Shown here: positions 33,801 to 45,489 of the stretch, in pieces | Position numbering within the stretch: the first letter of the stretch is position 1 | Layout of the letters: each line of letters begins with the position of its first letter | Origin: Echinostoma caproni | Lineage: Eukaryota > Platyhelminthes > Trematoda > Plagiorchiida > Echinostomatidae | Direction of reading: 5' to 3' | DNA: 64,000 nucleotides | Assembly (NCBI GenBank): GCA_900618425.1 | Contig: UZAN01039518.1 | Location: forward strand, 58,132 to 122,131 | Position numbers and translations under genes: made by a program | The notes under the pieces: model-generated | Database searches by the model: none | Seen by the model: only the letters and a program-made list of their open reading frames with translations | Told to the model about the DNA's origin: nothing

Positions 33801-35070
33801 CACCTAGATTGGATAATCTTTATTGATTCAAGTTGTTTCAATATAAGTCATTTCAAGTCAAACATCTTAAAACCAAAATATTTCAGCAAAATGGACGATC
33901 TGGGATACACAGACCAGGAAATCGTTTCCTGGACGAGAATGAGAGTTCACTCATCCACGGAAGTACTGGAGTTTTCTTGTTATCAGAATATCTAACCTAT
34001 CTGCGGCTATTCCATCGAAACGTTCACTTCTAGCAATAGTTCGTTTATATTGCTTGTTCTATGGCATGTGACATATCTTGTAGGAAAAGTGAGGTCAAAA
34101 ATAGAAAAGTCATCTGGGAGATATCTAATAGCCTAAGGTAAGATAGAGAACCTTATTGATGGATTTCACCGTTACTGAATCTATCGTGTTGATTCCGGAA
34201 TATAGTTTCCTCAAATCCACGAATCCGTTAATTGATCCCTTCGTAAGGTGTCATGTTTTTAAAGAATAAGTGAACAGTACAAGCTTATATTTGGAGAATT
34301 CATTTCGGATACATGAATTTTGTCATAAACAGAGCACAGAATGCCTACACCAAAAGGCTGGTAAACATTGCGCAGCTGATTCAACTTTGTTGCATCTATA
34401 AACCACAGAACAAACCCATCAAGCCACTTGAAGACTGAAAAACGGAACTAACAGATCAAACAAATATGTACTACTCGCTGGACTACCGGCAGACTTAGCA
34501 AACTGTATCACTTCATTCATAAGTGATACAGTACCCTCCCAAGCTTGTTTTTAATGAAACAATATACGTCGTGTTTTACGGTCTCCACACGGTTTCAATA
34601 AAAGTGTGCATCAAGCCTTCCACGTATATGGAGTTTGGTGATTTCTTTCATCTGCTGGTTAATCGTAATTTGTTCTTCACTCATTGTGCTATTCAATAGG
34701 CTTCCTATTTGTCCTGTATCGAACGGCTTACCGGTATGACATTTAATCGCACATATAATATTTAACTTTGCCCCTTTTCCAATAGTTATCTCGCGATAAT
34801 GGATAAGGATGGTGTTAAGTTGTGTACCATCTTTATTTCACGTTTCTGAAGAACTTGTGCCGCCATGGTTCAAACTTCTTTAATTCAGCATCAGATTTAA
34901 TCTGTTGTTGTTACCGATTTTCTTTTTCTGTTCAAAATTTGGGTGAAAGAAACTGTCAATTAAAATTTTCGGGCGGCTACTGGGAAGAATCAAAGGAAAC
35001 GAAAGTTCTTTTATTATATGATGAATTCCGTCGTATAAAGGCTAATTGAAGGATGAACTGAAAAGCTTAG
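30850..35070. other. Unassigned DNA
   Basis: The longest plus frame (32481-32807, 108 codons) shows no known domain. A GATCGATCGATC run lies near 31680. No supported exon, TE motif or RNA gene was seen. Confidence 0.35.
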
Positions 35071-35079
35071 AGGCTGGGT

Positions 35080-35190
35080 ACGGCTTTTTCGACCGGATTG
35101 GGTCTCATTAACCGTGCGCCAGTCCATTGGTCCAACTGAGGATCGAGCCAGGGTAATCACGAGTAGAATGCAAGCATACTAACCACGCGA
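35080..35190 (-). mobile_element. tRNA-derived SINE with hammerhead, copy 4
   Basis: On the minus strand GTGGTTAGTATGC (35186-35174) is a strong A box and GGCTCGATCC (35149-35140) a strong B box. The hammerhead segment follows at 35115-35080: stem I ACGG / CCGT, TTAATGA, stem II GACC / GGTC with loop CAATCC, then GAAA. Stem III and the cleavage site are deleted, and C3 and G5 of the core are changed. The spacing from B box to ribozyme and the flanking CCAATGGACTGG match copy 3. Confidence 0.75.
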
Positions 35191-35199
35191 ACACCGGAC

Positions 35200-37440
35200 A
35201 ACTGATTAGAATGCTGTTCATTTTGCGTACACGCGGTACAACATAACCCTCTAAGTGCTTATGAACAATGAAGTAAGTCCAACAAAAAGCAATTGTTTGA
35301 AGAACGCAGAGTCAGCACAGATCCCGTGGTTATTTTCATCGTTTCAATAAATAAATTCGAGCCTAAAAATTAGGCTAGTGGTAGTACTTACGCCTATCGT
35401 AACAAACAAGTGACAGTCAATGTGATGTGTCCGTCATAGAATTATATCGATCGACATAATCTTGTATGAATCATTCCGACGAAACGGACGAAACACGTCC
35501 GTCCACGACCATGGTAGTTGTTGTCGCTCGGCTAAGGTCACGCTGTATCTGCTTTGTTCAAGCGAGAAGTGTGCTTTCCGCCTCCTGTGTATACTGCATT
35601 GGGTGATATGCTTTTCTCTGGTATGTGCAAATTTTGCGCTGTGCACACATTTTGCACCCCAGAGAATACACCATGCCAAACCAATGTTACAATCCGAATC
35701 ACCAAGAGCCTCGGCTCGATGCGGTTCTGGAACCCCAAAATTGAACATGGAGAATGGAATTCCGGTGAAAATCAAGTCGGAAATGTTTGGAAACGTTTTG
35801 TGTCAACTTTGGTATTTGTAGACTTTATACGAAATGATCAGTGTGCATTTGCTTCAATTCAAGGTAAAACACATCTTAGCTACCACAAATGAGATGTTGA
35901 CCAAAAGGACAAAAAAGTAAAAGCTGGTGCTAAAAAATAAATACAAATAAAGTGTATGCTTAGAATAGAACCTGACTGACTCAACCTCTTTTTCCAGATC
36001 TCTACCAAATACGGAAAACAAGAGATCCTAAAGACTATAAAGCAGGATACATCGGTGCGTCGGGAAAACAGCTCATCATTACCTAATGCAGGTAAGAACC
36101 ACTGAAACTTGTTTAGACAAACTTGCATTGGAGGATTTGTGTTGACCAGTAAGTTTTCCGATTAAATCGTTAATTGAGATTAAAGATGTATGACCAATCA
36201 ATAACGTGTCTTTTTTTGCTAACCTTTCAGAAATTTTCTACAATACTGAAATGTTGGCAGGACAACGGTGAAGTAAAATTTGAAGATTGCACTGCTCGAT
36301 TAATGTGGAAATTTTTCTTTGCAGAGTTAGGAACTTTAGTTAAGTTTGTGAGTATGGGAAGATAAGTTCGTCAGTTTTCCCACAGAAAGACCACTTAGGA
36401 TTGTTGTCTCACTTCAATGCCTACGTATTTCTCTGAATTCATTCTACATGAAGGCGCATTTTGACACTAATCTTGAGAAAGGAATGCAAGAAAAAAGCAC
36501 TCCGCAAATTTGATTAGGTTAGTGATGAGTGCAGATTGAGAGGAACAGATGCGACATTGGCGATAAACTATTTGCAGATCACAAACAACCACGCACAGCG
36601 TACGTGATGTTTCGAAACGTGCAGGCGCAATCTTTTCCTCCGCGCTATCTTCGATGATGAAGAAGACAATCTACCAGTGTGCATGTATGACGTTTTGACC
36701 GGACATCAGTGATCAACAACGGAAATCTTTTTCTCGGTGAGCAGTTCAATGCAGTGCCCAAACGACTTGTACGAGAGAAACCATGAAACACAACACCGTT
36801 GCAGTAAGCCGCAGTAAGTTTAGAAACGTTCGGGAGTCCTATCCCAATTCGGGAGTAGATGGGACTTGAATTAAAGCGCGAGAAGATTCGGAGGATTGAT
36901 TATGACTCTATTTAGAACTTATTTGTATCCTGTGTGGGTATAGCACGAATTGAATAAACCACGAGATAGAAGTCAACATGTACTCAGATGGTGAAGTTTC
37001 CCCAAAACTCCATGGAAATTTTCGTCCAATGAAACCGAAAGACGCAAAATGCACGAGCCAAAAACAAGGTAAAATCTGACTGATCGCTAAACGAGGCCAC
37101 ATATAAATTGGTTATGATGGTGTTTCCAGACTGCACACAGCAGGAATGCCATTATTACAGGCTAGACACCAGGCAAGAACAAGAATATCACAAATATTAG
37201 AAACCGGTGTCAGATTGATAGTTTGCCTATTGCGCCAATCACGGAAAATTATCCAATCAGGTCACAATGATGATCGGACGGAAATTTTACTGTGTGATCG
37301 ATCGGAAGAGGGTAAGACACTCTGAAACAAGAAAGCAATCGCACTTCAGTAGAACGTGTTTATTTCTGCATTTACTACTCTTCTAAATCAGTTCCCCGAT
37401 GACAGATAGAGAATCAGGCGGCAATAAAGATGACCTCTTG
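35200..37440. other. Unassigned DNA with one weak exon-like segment
   Basis: Overlapping frames of 112-119 codons lie on both strands at 35434-35892 without recognised motifs. At 35998-36091 an acceptor (CTCTTTTTCCAG) and a donor (GGTAAGA) bound a 94-nt segment that is open in one frame, and a strong acceptor (TTGCTAACCTTTCAG) lies near 36230. No family is recognised, so no gene is called. Confidence 0.35.
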
Positions 37441-37447
37441 CTGTAAT

Positions 37448-37680
37448 TATCAGTTTATTTGCTCCTGGGGTGCTCGTTATTTTGGTTACCTCACCGACCG
37501 AAATAAAAAAAGCCACCAAGCTTTAGTCATTCGAGGACTGACAAGGGCAGGTATGAGCGTTGTAGCAATCAACTTGGCTGCGGGTGTACGGTAATGGCTT
37601 CGTGTAATCGGTTCAATTACAAGGGTTCGGTCTAAAGATGCCAAAGCCCGATTTTACCTACAACAGAGATGATAACAAGT
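37448..37680 (+). pseudogene. PLE GIY-YIG endonuclease fragment
   Basis: YQFICSWGARYFGYLTDR followed by HQALVIRGLTRAG aligns with the CSCGAxYxGRTTxRL...H block of PLE-B (42026-42000) and with 44630-44760. The second Cys of the CSC pair and the Arg after the YxG are replaced. RVRSKDAKARFYL occurs further on in another frame, and 44850 onward shows a similar continuation. RT sequence was not found upstream, so this is a 3' fragment. Confidence 0.6.
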
Positions 37681-37689
37681 ATACTAAAC

Positions 37690-40220
37690 AACCACCCATT
37701 ATGCGTGCAGAAACAGTTCGCTAAGTCCGGTATACTTCCGTGGCTTGAATTGCTCTCCATGGATTATGCACACTCCGTAAATATCCACACTGATGCGGTC
37801 AGTGTTTAAACATTCACATACCAACTCCCCATCTCCCTTTTGTGTCTACATTGGTCCCGGAATTATATGATACATTGTAATTAACCGGTAAGTGAGGCAC
37901 TGAAAGCACACATGCTCGTCACAGTGGTAGTCCTCCAGTGATGCCGTAGAGATAGATCATTTGCACATTTGAGAAAGGTATTTGTGTATTCAAAATTGTA
38001 GCAGCAAGAAGCATGAGCGTAGTCAACAACACAGTTACAGAGCAATTCATTGCTCGATTCATTGCGGGAGCGATAAACTACTTCCCAATGATGCCGCATT
38101 CATTGGTCTATGAAGTCTCTTGTGCCGACAGTACGTCACGCACAGAGCGCTAAGGCTCAAAGATAGTTGTATGGCTAGGCTAGCGCCGAGAATCGCACAG
38201 AAGAGGCCAAAATTTGAACAAACCAGATTGTAGTTTAATTTGGGAATTTGATGGATGTGATTAGATCAAATTTCAATTAGGCTGGCATTCACCAATTAGG
38301 AAGGAAAGAGGGAAAACATAGAAATTCGTTCAGTCGGTTTGTCGAATTCCGTTGCGCAGCATAACCAGGACGATCAGGTCACCTAGAACAATGTGTAATA
38401 TGATACTTTGGAGTTCGGGGCCCATTCAGACTTTTGATGTTGACCAAAGAATACAGACATCCTTAATCTTATTTCTTCCGCTGGTTTGACTCAGAACGAT
38501 TATACGATTAATGCTCAATGAGGGCGATACCTGAACAAACTTGAACCGGCTTACTGTGCTGTCACACTCCTTTCAAACGTCCACGAATGAGCTCCAAAAA
38601 GAGCAATATTCCAGTCCAATGTTTCCTCGGTGATCGGATAAGCTGAGGCTTGTGCTTAAGCATAGAATCTTTTCAAACCGATATTATTAATCCTGGCTAT
38701 CTTCTAATAGGTGCATGTAAGGAATGTGTGAATTAATATTCAAGAAGGATGTCACCGCTGTCGAACAACAAATGATACTCTATGGATATGTTCGGATAAA
38801 CCAACTACGAGGGTAAGTGCGGATCGTCTGGACCGCGCGATCAACGTTGTCCAAAGCAAGTCAAGAATTCATTTAAGAGTGTTATCTCGTAGTTTTGCAA
38901 CGAACGTGAACAGTACTTTATATTTTTGAAGAAAAAACCTCTTGGGATTTTATTATACGTGAGCGTAGTAACCAAATTACACGTGAATCGGGAATCAGGA
39001 ATTATAATCGCAATCGAATCCCAGAATCACACCAGTAATCGTCCGCCAAAATCTACCGACAAAGAGACGCAGGAAAAGATTACAGAATTAACAGGTCGTT
39101 TATTGAGGGAAATTATTGGAATTCAATAATCAATGAAAAAATGGCGTTACATATTTACCCAACGGCTGTTCGTATTCTCTCCGTTGAAGGACTTCTGCTT
39201 GAGCCGAATGACTCTTGATTCATTCAGTTTTGGCTTCTGCTTCGTTGCCCTGAAACTGTAACGCTTAGCTCCTTGTCTGGCGTTATCCGGAGGGTCGGAT
39301 CATCCTAGCAAACTGGTGACGGATAAAATCAAGTTGAATGATTCAGTCAGAGAAGCGAGATAAGTTGTTATTATATCGATCCGCATGCTGTTTATTCGAC
39401 TCTTTTCACTTCGATACAAACTCATCCGTGCAGCTTTGCTCCAGCTAAAGCCATTATCCAAGTTGTGATTTTGCAATAAGAGGGTGTTAAACAATGGTCT
39501 ACTCTACATCAGTGGATGAGTATAAGGTTGCTCCGATGCACAGCAAGGACAGCAATTAAAGATGAGACATATCGGTTCCCCTATTACAGGTTAACACTTC
39601 TCGTTGATTGCTAAGCTTCTTGGAATTAAGTGAAACTGCTATTCTTTCAGTGATTTCTCATTGGGTACGTCTCAGTTCACTAAGAGTACACGAACTTTAT
39701 TGAATCAGACAAATGTAAACTGAACCTAATTTTAAATCATGATGATGAGTGTCTAAGACTGCCAAACACTGTATGATCGAGCTAGTGTGGAACGAACTGT
39801 CTAATAAAGCCCTCTAAAAGCCAATAGATTCTCTGGAATCAAGATGTCCGTGAGCAGGTTGAAGTCGTTAATAACGTAACGTTGTTCCTCCCTCTCTCTA
39901 TTATCACGCTTCATGGTTTTTTTAAACACTCCCGCAGAGTTCATTATGATAATTTAAATTGGCAAACAAGCTCGTTTTCAGTGTCCTAATCAGGCCATTG
40001 CAACACAATAAATACGACTAGTAAAAAAGGGGAAAGTAATTGAAGCATTCAACGGTTTGTGTCACAATCGGTCCCCGATTATGATTTACTCCGATGTTTC
40101 ATGAAAGGTCGGTAATCCGGCCACGGGAGCTCTGAGTTCTGGCACAAATTGTTTCTGAGTTCACAAAGGGGAGTTTTGAAGACAAATGGAAACTGCCTCC
40201 GATCTGGCTAGAACGCGAAG
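37690..40220. other. Unassigned DNA
   Basis: Only frames under 73 codons with no motif. A 64-codon minus frame (39300-39494) is rich in Ser and Leu but not recognisable. Confidence 0.35.
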
Positions 40221-40239
40221 TCGCATACCTATACCTTTT

Positions 40240-40673
40240 CAACTTCAAGTGAATCCGCCGTGGCTTCAACTGAATCCAACCAATCACACTCCATTGGTGT
40301 TTCGGCCGTCAAATGTCACCGATTGGACCGGGTCTGTCTAAACCCCGTCCAGTCCGAATGAACTAACCTCTCTGCAACCAAACAAAAGTACTTTTTGAGT
40401 GAGTTACCGAGCGAGGATGAATGTTTCGGGGGGTGAGTGGGTGGATGAGGTGGGCCGTTTCTCCCCGCCCCCGACACACCCGTTCCAACTGGGAACGTTA
40501 TGTTCATGATGGTTGATCGAGTGTGCGTCATAGATACGAATGAACGAACCCGGAGTTAATGGACCTCTGTCGGTCAGGTAAGGAAGCGAATCACATCAAG
40601 ATGGATCGATAAGTCGGTCACCATGCCCAGACGTGAATGTATTGCATGAGTGGAGTCAGTCCAAGCACTCAAT
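40240..40673 (-). repeat. Large inverted repeat, left arm (PLE-B 3' terminal repeat)
   Basis: The reverse complement matches 41372-41800. Over the 216 bases 40316-40531 the predicted translation is identical to that of 41515-41730 and I see no base difference. Indels occur on both sides (AAGGAAGCGAAT against CA at about 40580; a 20-nt insertion beyond 41745). The outer part matches the sequence that trails the PLE-B endonuclease. Paired terminal repeats in inverted orientation are known for PLEs. Confidence 0.85.
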
Positions 40674-41371
40674 AATGTGAAGTGTCTACACAACCACCCA
40701 GATCAGTTCAGATTAGAAAAATGTCACTGCTTTCCACCTTTATGATAGGTAACTCGTTTACACAATCTTTCGTGGTAACACATATGGGAAATGTACTGCA
40801 AAGTGGCATCCACGGTGCCACTGAACCTTTTCTCTTACTCGACATTCAGTATTAAGACAACCATGGATAGAGTATTTAATCGACCTCTACTTACCACCTC
40901 ACGGAGCACCCGGTACAGAGTTATCGTCGCTTGTGAGATCATGGATAACAGCAACTCATTCGTATCACCACCGGTCTCATTCACTAAACTATATGTGATC
41001 GCACAGATGTAATCAGTATGTGAAAAAATTCGACGGGTTGAGCAATGTTATAATAAACATAAGAACCTATGCGATAAAGCTGAGTAACGAAGAGAGAGGC
41101 CGCAGGTTTCAGATCGTTGTCATTGGCATTGCAGATTGAGTGTATCAATCAGCCAAGGCATGACAGAAAAATATGATTTCTGTTAGCTAGTGAATAGGTC
41201 CGAATTTGATCTTATAATTCAGGTGAAATACTATTACTTTTTTCACTATTGTTTCCATTGTTAAGTATCTTGTCAAGTGTGCATTTCAATGTCAGAAATA
41301 CGTAGGCAATTGCATTTCATTCAAAGGAATCGGTTTTATTCGAGAGAAACTCGGCCTCAATGGAATTGGGT
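40674..41371. other. Spacer between inverted arms
   Basis: About 700 bases with no recognised gene. The 73-codon frame at 40791-41012 has no motif. Confidence 0.4.
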
Positions 41372-41800
41372 AATTGAGTGCTTGGACTGACTCCACTCAT
41401 GCAATGAATCATGCTCACATTCACGTCTGGGCATGGTGACCGACTTATCGATCCATCTTGATGTGTGCCTGACCGACAGAGGTCCATTAACTCCGGGTTC
41501 GTTCATTCGTATCTATGACGCACACTCGATCAACCATCATGAACATAACGTTCCCAGTTGGAACGGGTGTGTCGGGGGCGGGGAGAAACGGCCCACCTCA
41601 TCCACCCACTCACCCCCCGAAACATTCATCCTCGCTCGGTAACTCACTCAAAAAGTACTTTTGTTTGGTTGCAGAGAGGTTAGTTCATTCGGACTGGACG
41701 GGGTTTAGACAGACCCGGTCCAATCGGTGACATTTGACGGCCGAAACACTAATAATCTTGTGGGGTTTCTAATGGAGTGTGATTGGTTGGATTCACTTGG
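41372..41800 (+). repeat. Large inverted repeat, right arm (PLE-B 3' terminal repeat)
   Basis: Second arm. On the minus strand it follows directly after the PLE-B GIY-YIG frame, which ties the repeat to that element. It contains a GC-rich stretch (GGGGGCGGGG near 41573) unlike the AT-rich surroundings. Confidence 0.85.
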
Positions 41801-41802
41801 AG

Positions 41803-42393
41803 TTATGGAGCATTTACTTGAATTTTAAAAGGCATAGACTGTCCCGTTTTAAATCTATACAGGGGTTGGAAAGCTCCGGTCACTTTTACAATGTGATTAG
41901 TGTCGACAATGTACGACACGGCTTCACTTGTGATTGTCTTAATTTCTCTACTTCGCAACCACGCGGGGTGATGCTCACGGATGCACTGGGACAAACGCTT
42001 TGTCGTGCGGCCAACATACTTTGCTCCACAGGAGCAAGTGAAAGAATAAATACAGAAAGAGGCATCAGAGTCGGGCACGGTATTCTTCAACCGTATATGT
42101 ACCAACGGGCTAGATGTGAATCGAGTTTGAAGCTTAGCCTCGTAGAACGTTTTGTTGATGGCATTTGATAACCTTGTATGCACAGCCTCTGTCATGGTGT
42201 CGCCTATAAATGGTAAAGAAATGTACAGAGACATCTTCTCAGCAATACCCTCTTGGTAAACGCTTCTTACCTTTGCATCACAGATTCCACGAAGCGCTCC
42301 GGGTATCCATTCTTGGATAAAGATATTCCCTTCATTCTGGGGTTCTTCAGCCAGCATGTCTTTGGCCAAACAGAGCATGAGGTTCTTCTTCAT
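41803..42393 (-). pseudogene. PLE-B linker and GIY-YIG endonuclease
   Basis: A 196-codon open frame, the longest real coding segment of the window. It holds a linker (SLYISLPFIGDTMTEAVHTR), a conserved Cys pair and the GIY-YIG signature SCGAKYVGRTTKRLSQCI (about 42030-41977) followed by REHHPAWL. It ends FKTGQSMPFKIQVNAP. The usual C-terminal helix block (PPLCVQKEFVK in the copy at 55505-56130) is missing, replaced by the terminal repeat, so the domain is shortened. It would nick target DNA if intact. The frame may be open only because it is recently derived. Confidence 0.85.
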
Positions 42394-42429
42394 ACTGAAT
42401 GGTACAAAGCTACGGAAATGAATGTACTG

Positions 42430-43200
42430 CCCATTCCAAGTCGCCTTCTTGTGTACTGACCGCCGGATAGACCCGGCATCATAACGAGTTAGGCAAACAC
42501 CTAAATATGCTAGTTGATTGTTTACTTCATTTTCTTGAATTTCTTGAATTTCAAATTCCGATGCGCAGCATCAATTTTCATTGAAATGATCTGGCAATAT
42601 GGTGACAGTCCGTTGTAGAATCGACCACACACAAAATATCGTCTACGTAAGGTTTGTACAATACGCATTGTTCGATGTGTTTTAAGCGGACCGTTTTGTA
42701 TTTTAGACGTGAAAACATCGACAAACAAGCGTCTTAGCGGGGATCTCATTGCTACACCGTCCTTCTGGCGATAGATTTCCTCATGGAACTTGAATTGCAC
42801 ATTGTGAGTGCAGAAGAGAAACAATTGTTTCAGGTCATCCGTTAGTAGGCTTACCTTGATCCCGTTACTTCCAAAATAGATACACAAATAATCAATTGTT
42901 TCGCCGATTGGAACATTCGTGAACAGAGATGTAACATCTAGCGAAAATATGTGGCGACCTTAAAGCCACTCAAGGCGTCAATGAGATTGATTGTACCCTT
43001 AGGGTTCCAGTAGACGAGCCAGCCATTTGGTTACCGCTTGGTAAGGAGAGTTGCAAAGTTCTAGGATTGGCCTGAGGGGAACTCCACTCTTATGTACTTT
43101 AGGCAGCCCATACAACCGTGAAATCCTAGTCCCTGTTGGACGAATCCGTTCAAAAGTGGCGCTGTCTATTGAGCCCTGTTGTTTAAGTTTTCGTTATGTG
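42430..43200 (-). pseudogene. PLE-B reverse transcriptase (frameshifted)
   Basis: In order on the minus strand: YGLPKVHKSGVPLRPIL (about 43112-43062), SPYQAVTKWLARLLEP, FSLDVTSLFTNVPIG (42949-42904), IYRQKDGVAMRSP (AMRSP at 42752-42738, G to R in the usual AMGSP) and the catalytic YVDDILCVVD (YVDD 42649-42638). Every block is diagnostic for PLE RTs. Frame changes occur near 42965 and between AMRSP and YVDD, so the protein is broken. It leads into the endonuclease frame. Confidence 0.9.
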
Positions 43201-43209
43201 GTAGTACGA

Positions 43210-44620
43210 GTCTTCTCCATTTAAGGTGGGCCATTTTTTTTAATTTCGAATCATCATTTAGAATTATCGCTAAATTCCGAAAGTAATCTGATTTACAGTG
43301 CGATTGCCCCATCGTTTACCATCGCCTCGTCCCTCACCCGTGATCTTAAACAAGTAAATTCCCTCTGACCCTAATGCGATCTCATTGGATCATATTCGGC
43401 GATCTGTGACGCTTAAAATCCCTCACTCCAACACGAGACGGTCTGATTACCGACTTGTACGTTTTGTAATGCTTTTGTTGTTACCTCCAGTCCATCCGTG
43501 TGCTGATCGCACTCCTGCTGCACATTTGAAGTTCACTAGGCCTGTCTGAGACTCACGGCAGGTATGGTTTCTCTCTCGGGTTACCTGGGCAAGCACCAGG
43601 TCTCCTGTTGCGGCTGAACCATTCGACCGAACGATAAATGAACCCGATCGGTCGTGTGATTTTTGAGCAGGCACAGGTTCCGAATCCGATGCTACCCAAG
43701 TGTTGGAAGAGAATCAATTGTGGAGCGATGCGCCATGTGGGAAATTGGGAATGGAAAGTGCTCAAGCGATGATGACACTGGGCCAACGCTTGATTCGTCT
43801 AAGATACACGCATTATTTTTCGAAGCGGGTTCGGTAAACAGATAATCATAATAAAACTTCGAACTGGTCTTAATAACGGACAACAATATCCTCTAATGTA
43901 GGCCCACGCAAAACTCTTCTTGTTTTTTCCCAACTGATTGTTTTCGCGTTGAACAATCTCGCTAATCACGTCGGAGATAGAATTCCGAATGAAAGAAACA
44001 ACGGATGTTAAGAAAAAATTATATTCTTATTATGAATGTTGTTCCATCTGTTTTCCATTCTACTGTTTGCATGGCAAAATCCGGTGAAGATAGTTTTCTT
44101 CCACCTTCAGAATGGTAGCAGTTGGAATACTTTTGCACTGCACCACAATACTCTGTTTAAGCTCCTCGATCGTTCTCGGAGATTACTACTACTGTTGCTG
44201 AATTTGCTCCTCAGAGCATTGCCCTGATTTCGAGCTAATTTCGGGGCATTTAAGAAAATTCAGGTTTCACTAGGAGATACGTTATTTGAGTACAGTTGTT
44301 ATGATAAATGGAAATGGAAATGAAGTTGGAAAAACACCAGTGTGTCGAACAAGCTTGCTTTCAGCACTTCATCCACTGACCAGCCGGTTGCAGTTCATAA
44401 TACAACTTAGGAAACAACGGAAGGAGAGAGAGAGTGAGGTTGCCTTGGAGATCATTGTTAAAATACTGTCCGCCAAACTGATAACTTATTTGCTAAAACA
44501 ATGAGTAAGTGACTGAGTGGTGTAGCGGAAGATTCGCGTTTATCAACAGCTTCTTGGATTGTCTACTCCTCTAAAGCAGTTTTCTCATTACACACAAAGA
44601 ACATGCAAACGATAGGGAAG
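43210..44620. other. Unassigned DNA
   Basis: Short overlapping frames on both strands at 43447-43886 and 44036-44227, none with a recognised domain. GAGTGGTGTAGCGG near 44515 recalls an A box, but no B box follows. Confidence 0.35.
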
Positions 44621-44629
44621 ACGCCTCTC

Positions 44630-44760
44630 TGTGCTCACCAGTTTATTTGTTCCTGTGGCACAAGTTACTTTCGTCGCACCACCAGGTGCCTGACTGACAA
44701 TGTGGGAAAACACCACCCAGCTTGTCTTAGTCAAGGAAAGTTGACGAAGGGTAGGCGCGA
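44630..44760 (+). pseudogene. PLE GIY-YIG endonuclease fragment
   Basis: CAHQFICSCGTSYFRRTTRC followed by HHPACLSQGKLTKG matches the PLE-B signature closely, with the Gly of YxG replaced by Arg. Homology to 37448-37680 continues downstream to about 44890. No RT is recognisable upstream. Confidence 0.65.
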
Positions 44761-45489
44761 GCATGGTCGTGATTAACTTGACCTGAACGAATCATGCCTT
44801 TGTTTTTGGAAATATTTCCGTTTAATCTATTCTATCAAAGAATTTCGGTCTACGGATGTCAAAGTTCGGCAGCGGAGGCAATGGCAATTTAAATAAACAG
44901 CCAGCCCCAACCTCGCAGAAACAGTTTGATAGATACTTTCTGCTTCTTTAGCCATTTGTCTTTATTGTTTCATCTAAGATTCACACCCCGCGAATAATCA
45001 TCGCAAATATGCGGTCAGAATTTGAATGCTCACCTCCCAACCTCCCAGCCTCCAAATTTGCATTAACAAGCAATCTGATTTTTCTATCTCCCTGCGTTAT
45101 TCAATGAGTTAGCTGATGTGTCACAATTGGTCAGTAGATAAATCAATGCAGGTGGCATAGGCTTTCATCAAACAAGCGCCAAAATTCCTGATCCTAAACC
45201 AAGGTTCTTCCGGAGCTTTGAATTCTTGTTGTCTGTTTCGCTACAGCAGATTTATTCTTCCAGAATTGCTCCTCATTAGAGTTTGCTTCTGCAAGGCAGA
45301 TTAATCGAAATTAAGAAACATACAATTCTGACTGCTAACAGTAGGGATCCTAAAAGATTTCCGGGTAGAGCCTGATGCAGACCCCATCGTCTGGTCTCCG
45401 AAAATTGTTGACTGTCCTACAGTCTCACAGAAAAGGTGGTGAGGAAGTTGGGCTTCATTAGAATCAGAGGATTTCTTCCTGTGAACTAA

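Larger units (their letters stand above)
41803..43200 (-). mobile_element. Penelope-like element, family B, decayed
   Basis: Minus-strand PLE with RT (about 43200-42430) and GIY-YIG endonuclease (42393-41803), then terminal repeat. It differs from family A in its linker, which reads SLYISLPFIGDT rather than SGTSEAIRNIL. The start is truncated within the RT: the first recognised block is GTRISRLYGLPKVHKSG near 43120. Confidence 0.9.

Noticed and set aside
35481..35503. GAAA followed by a seven-pair hairpin and UC, like the 3' half of a hammerhead
   Set aside because: No CUGANGA or stem II partner was found on either side in any circular permutation.
36590..36685. Minus-strand AGCGC...GCGC and GTTTCGAAAC palindromes resembling a PLE hammerhead
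   Set aside because: Neither CUGANGA nor GAAA is present at the required places; only the hairpins remain.
40316..41730. Identical 71-codon frames on opposite strands
   Set aside because: They are two copies of a non-coding inverted repeat; no domain, and openness follows from GC-rich composition.
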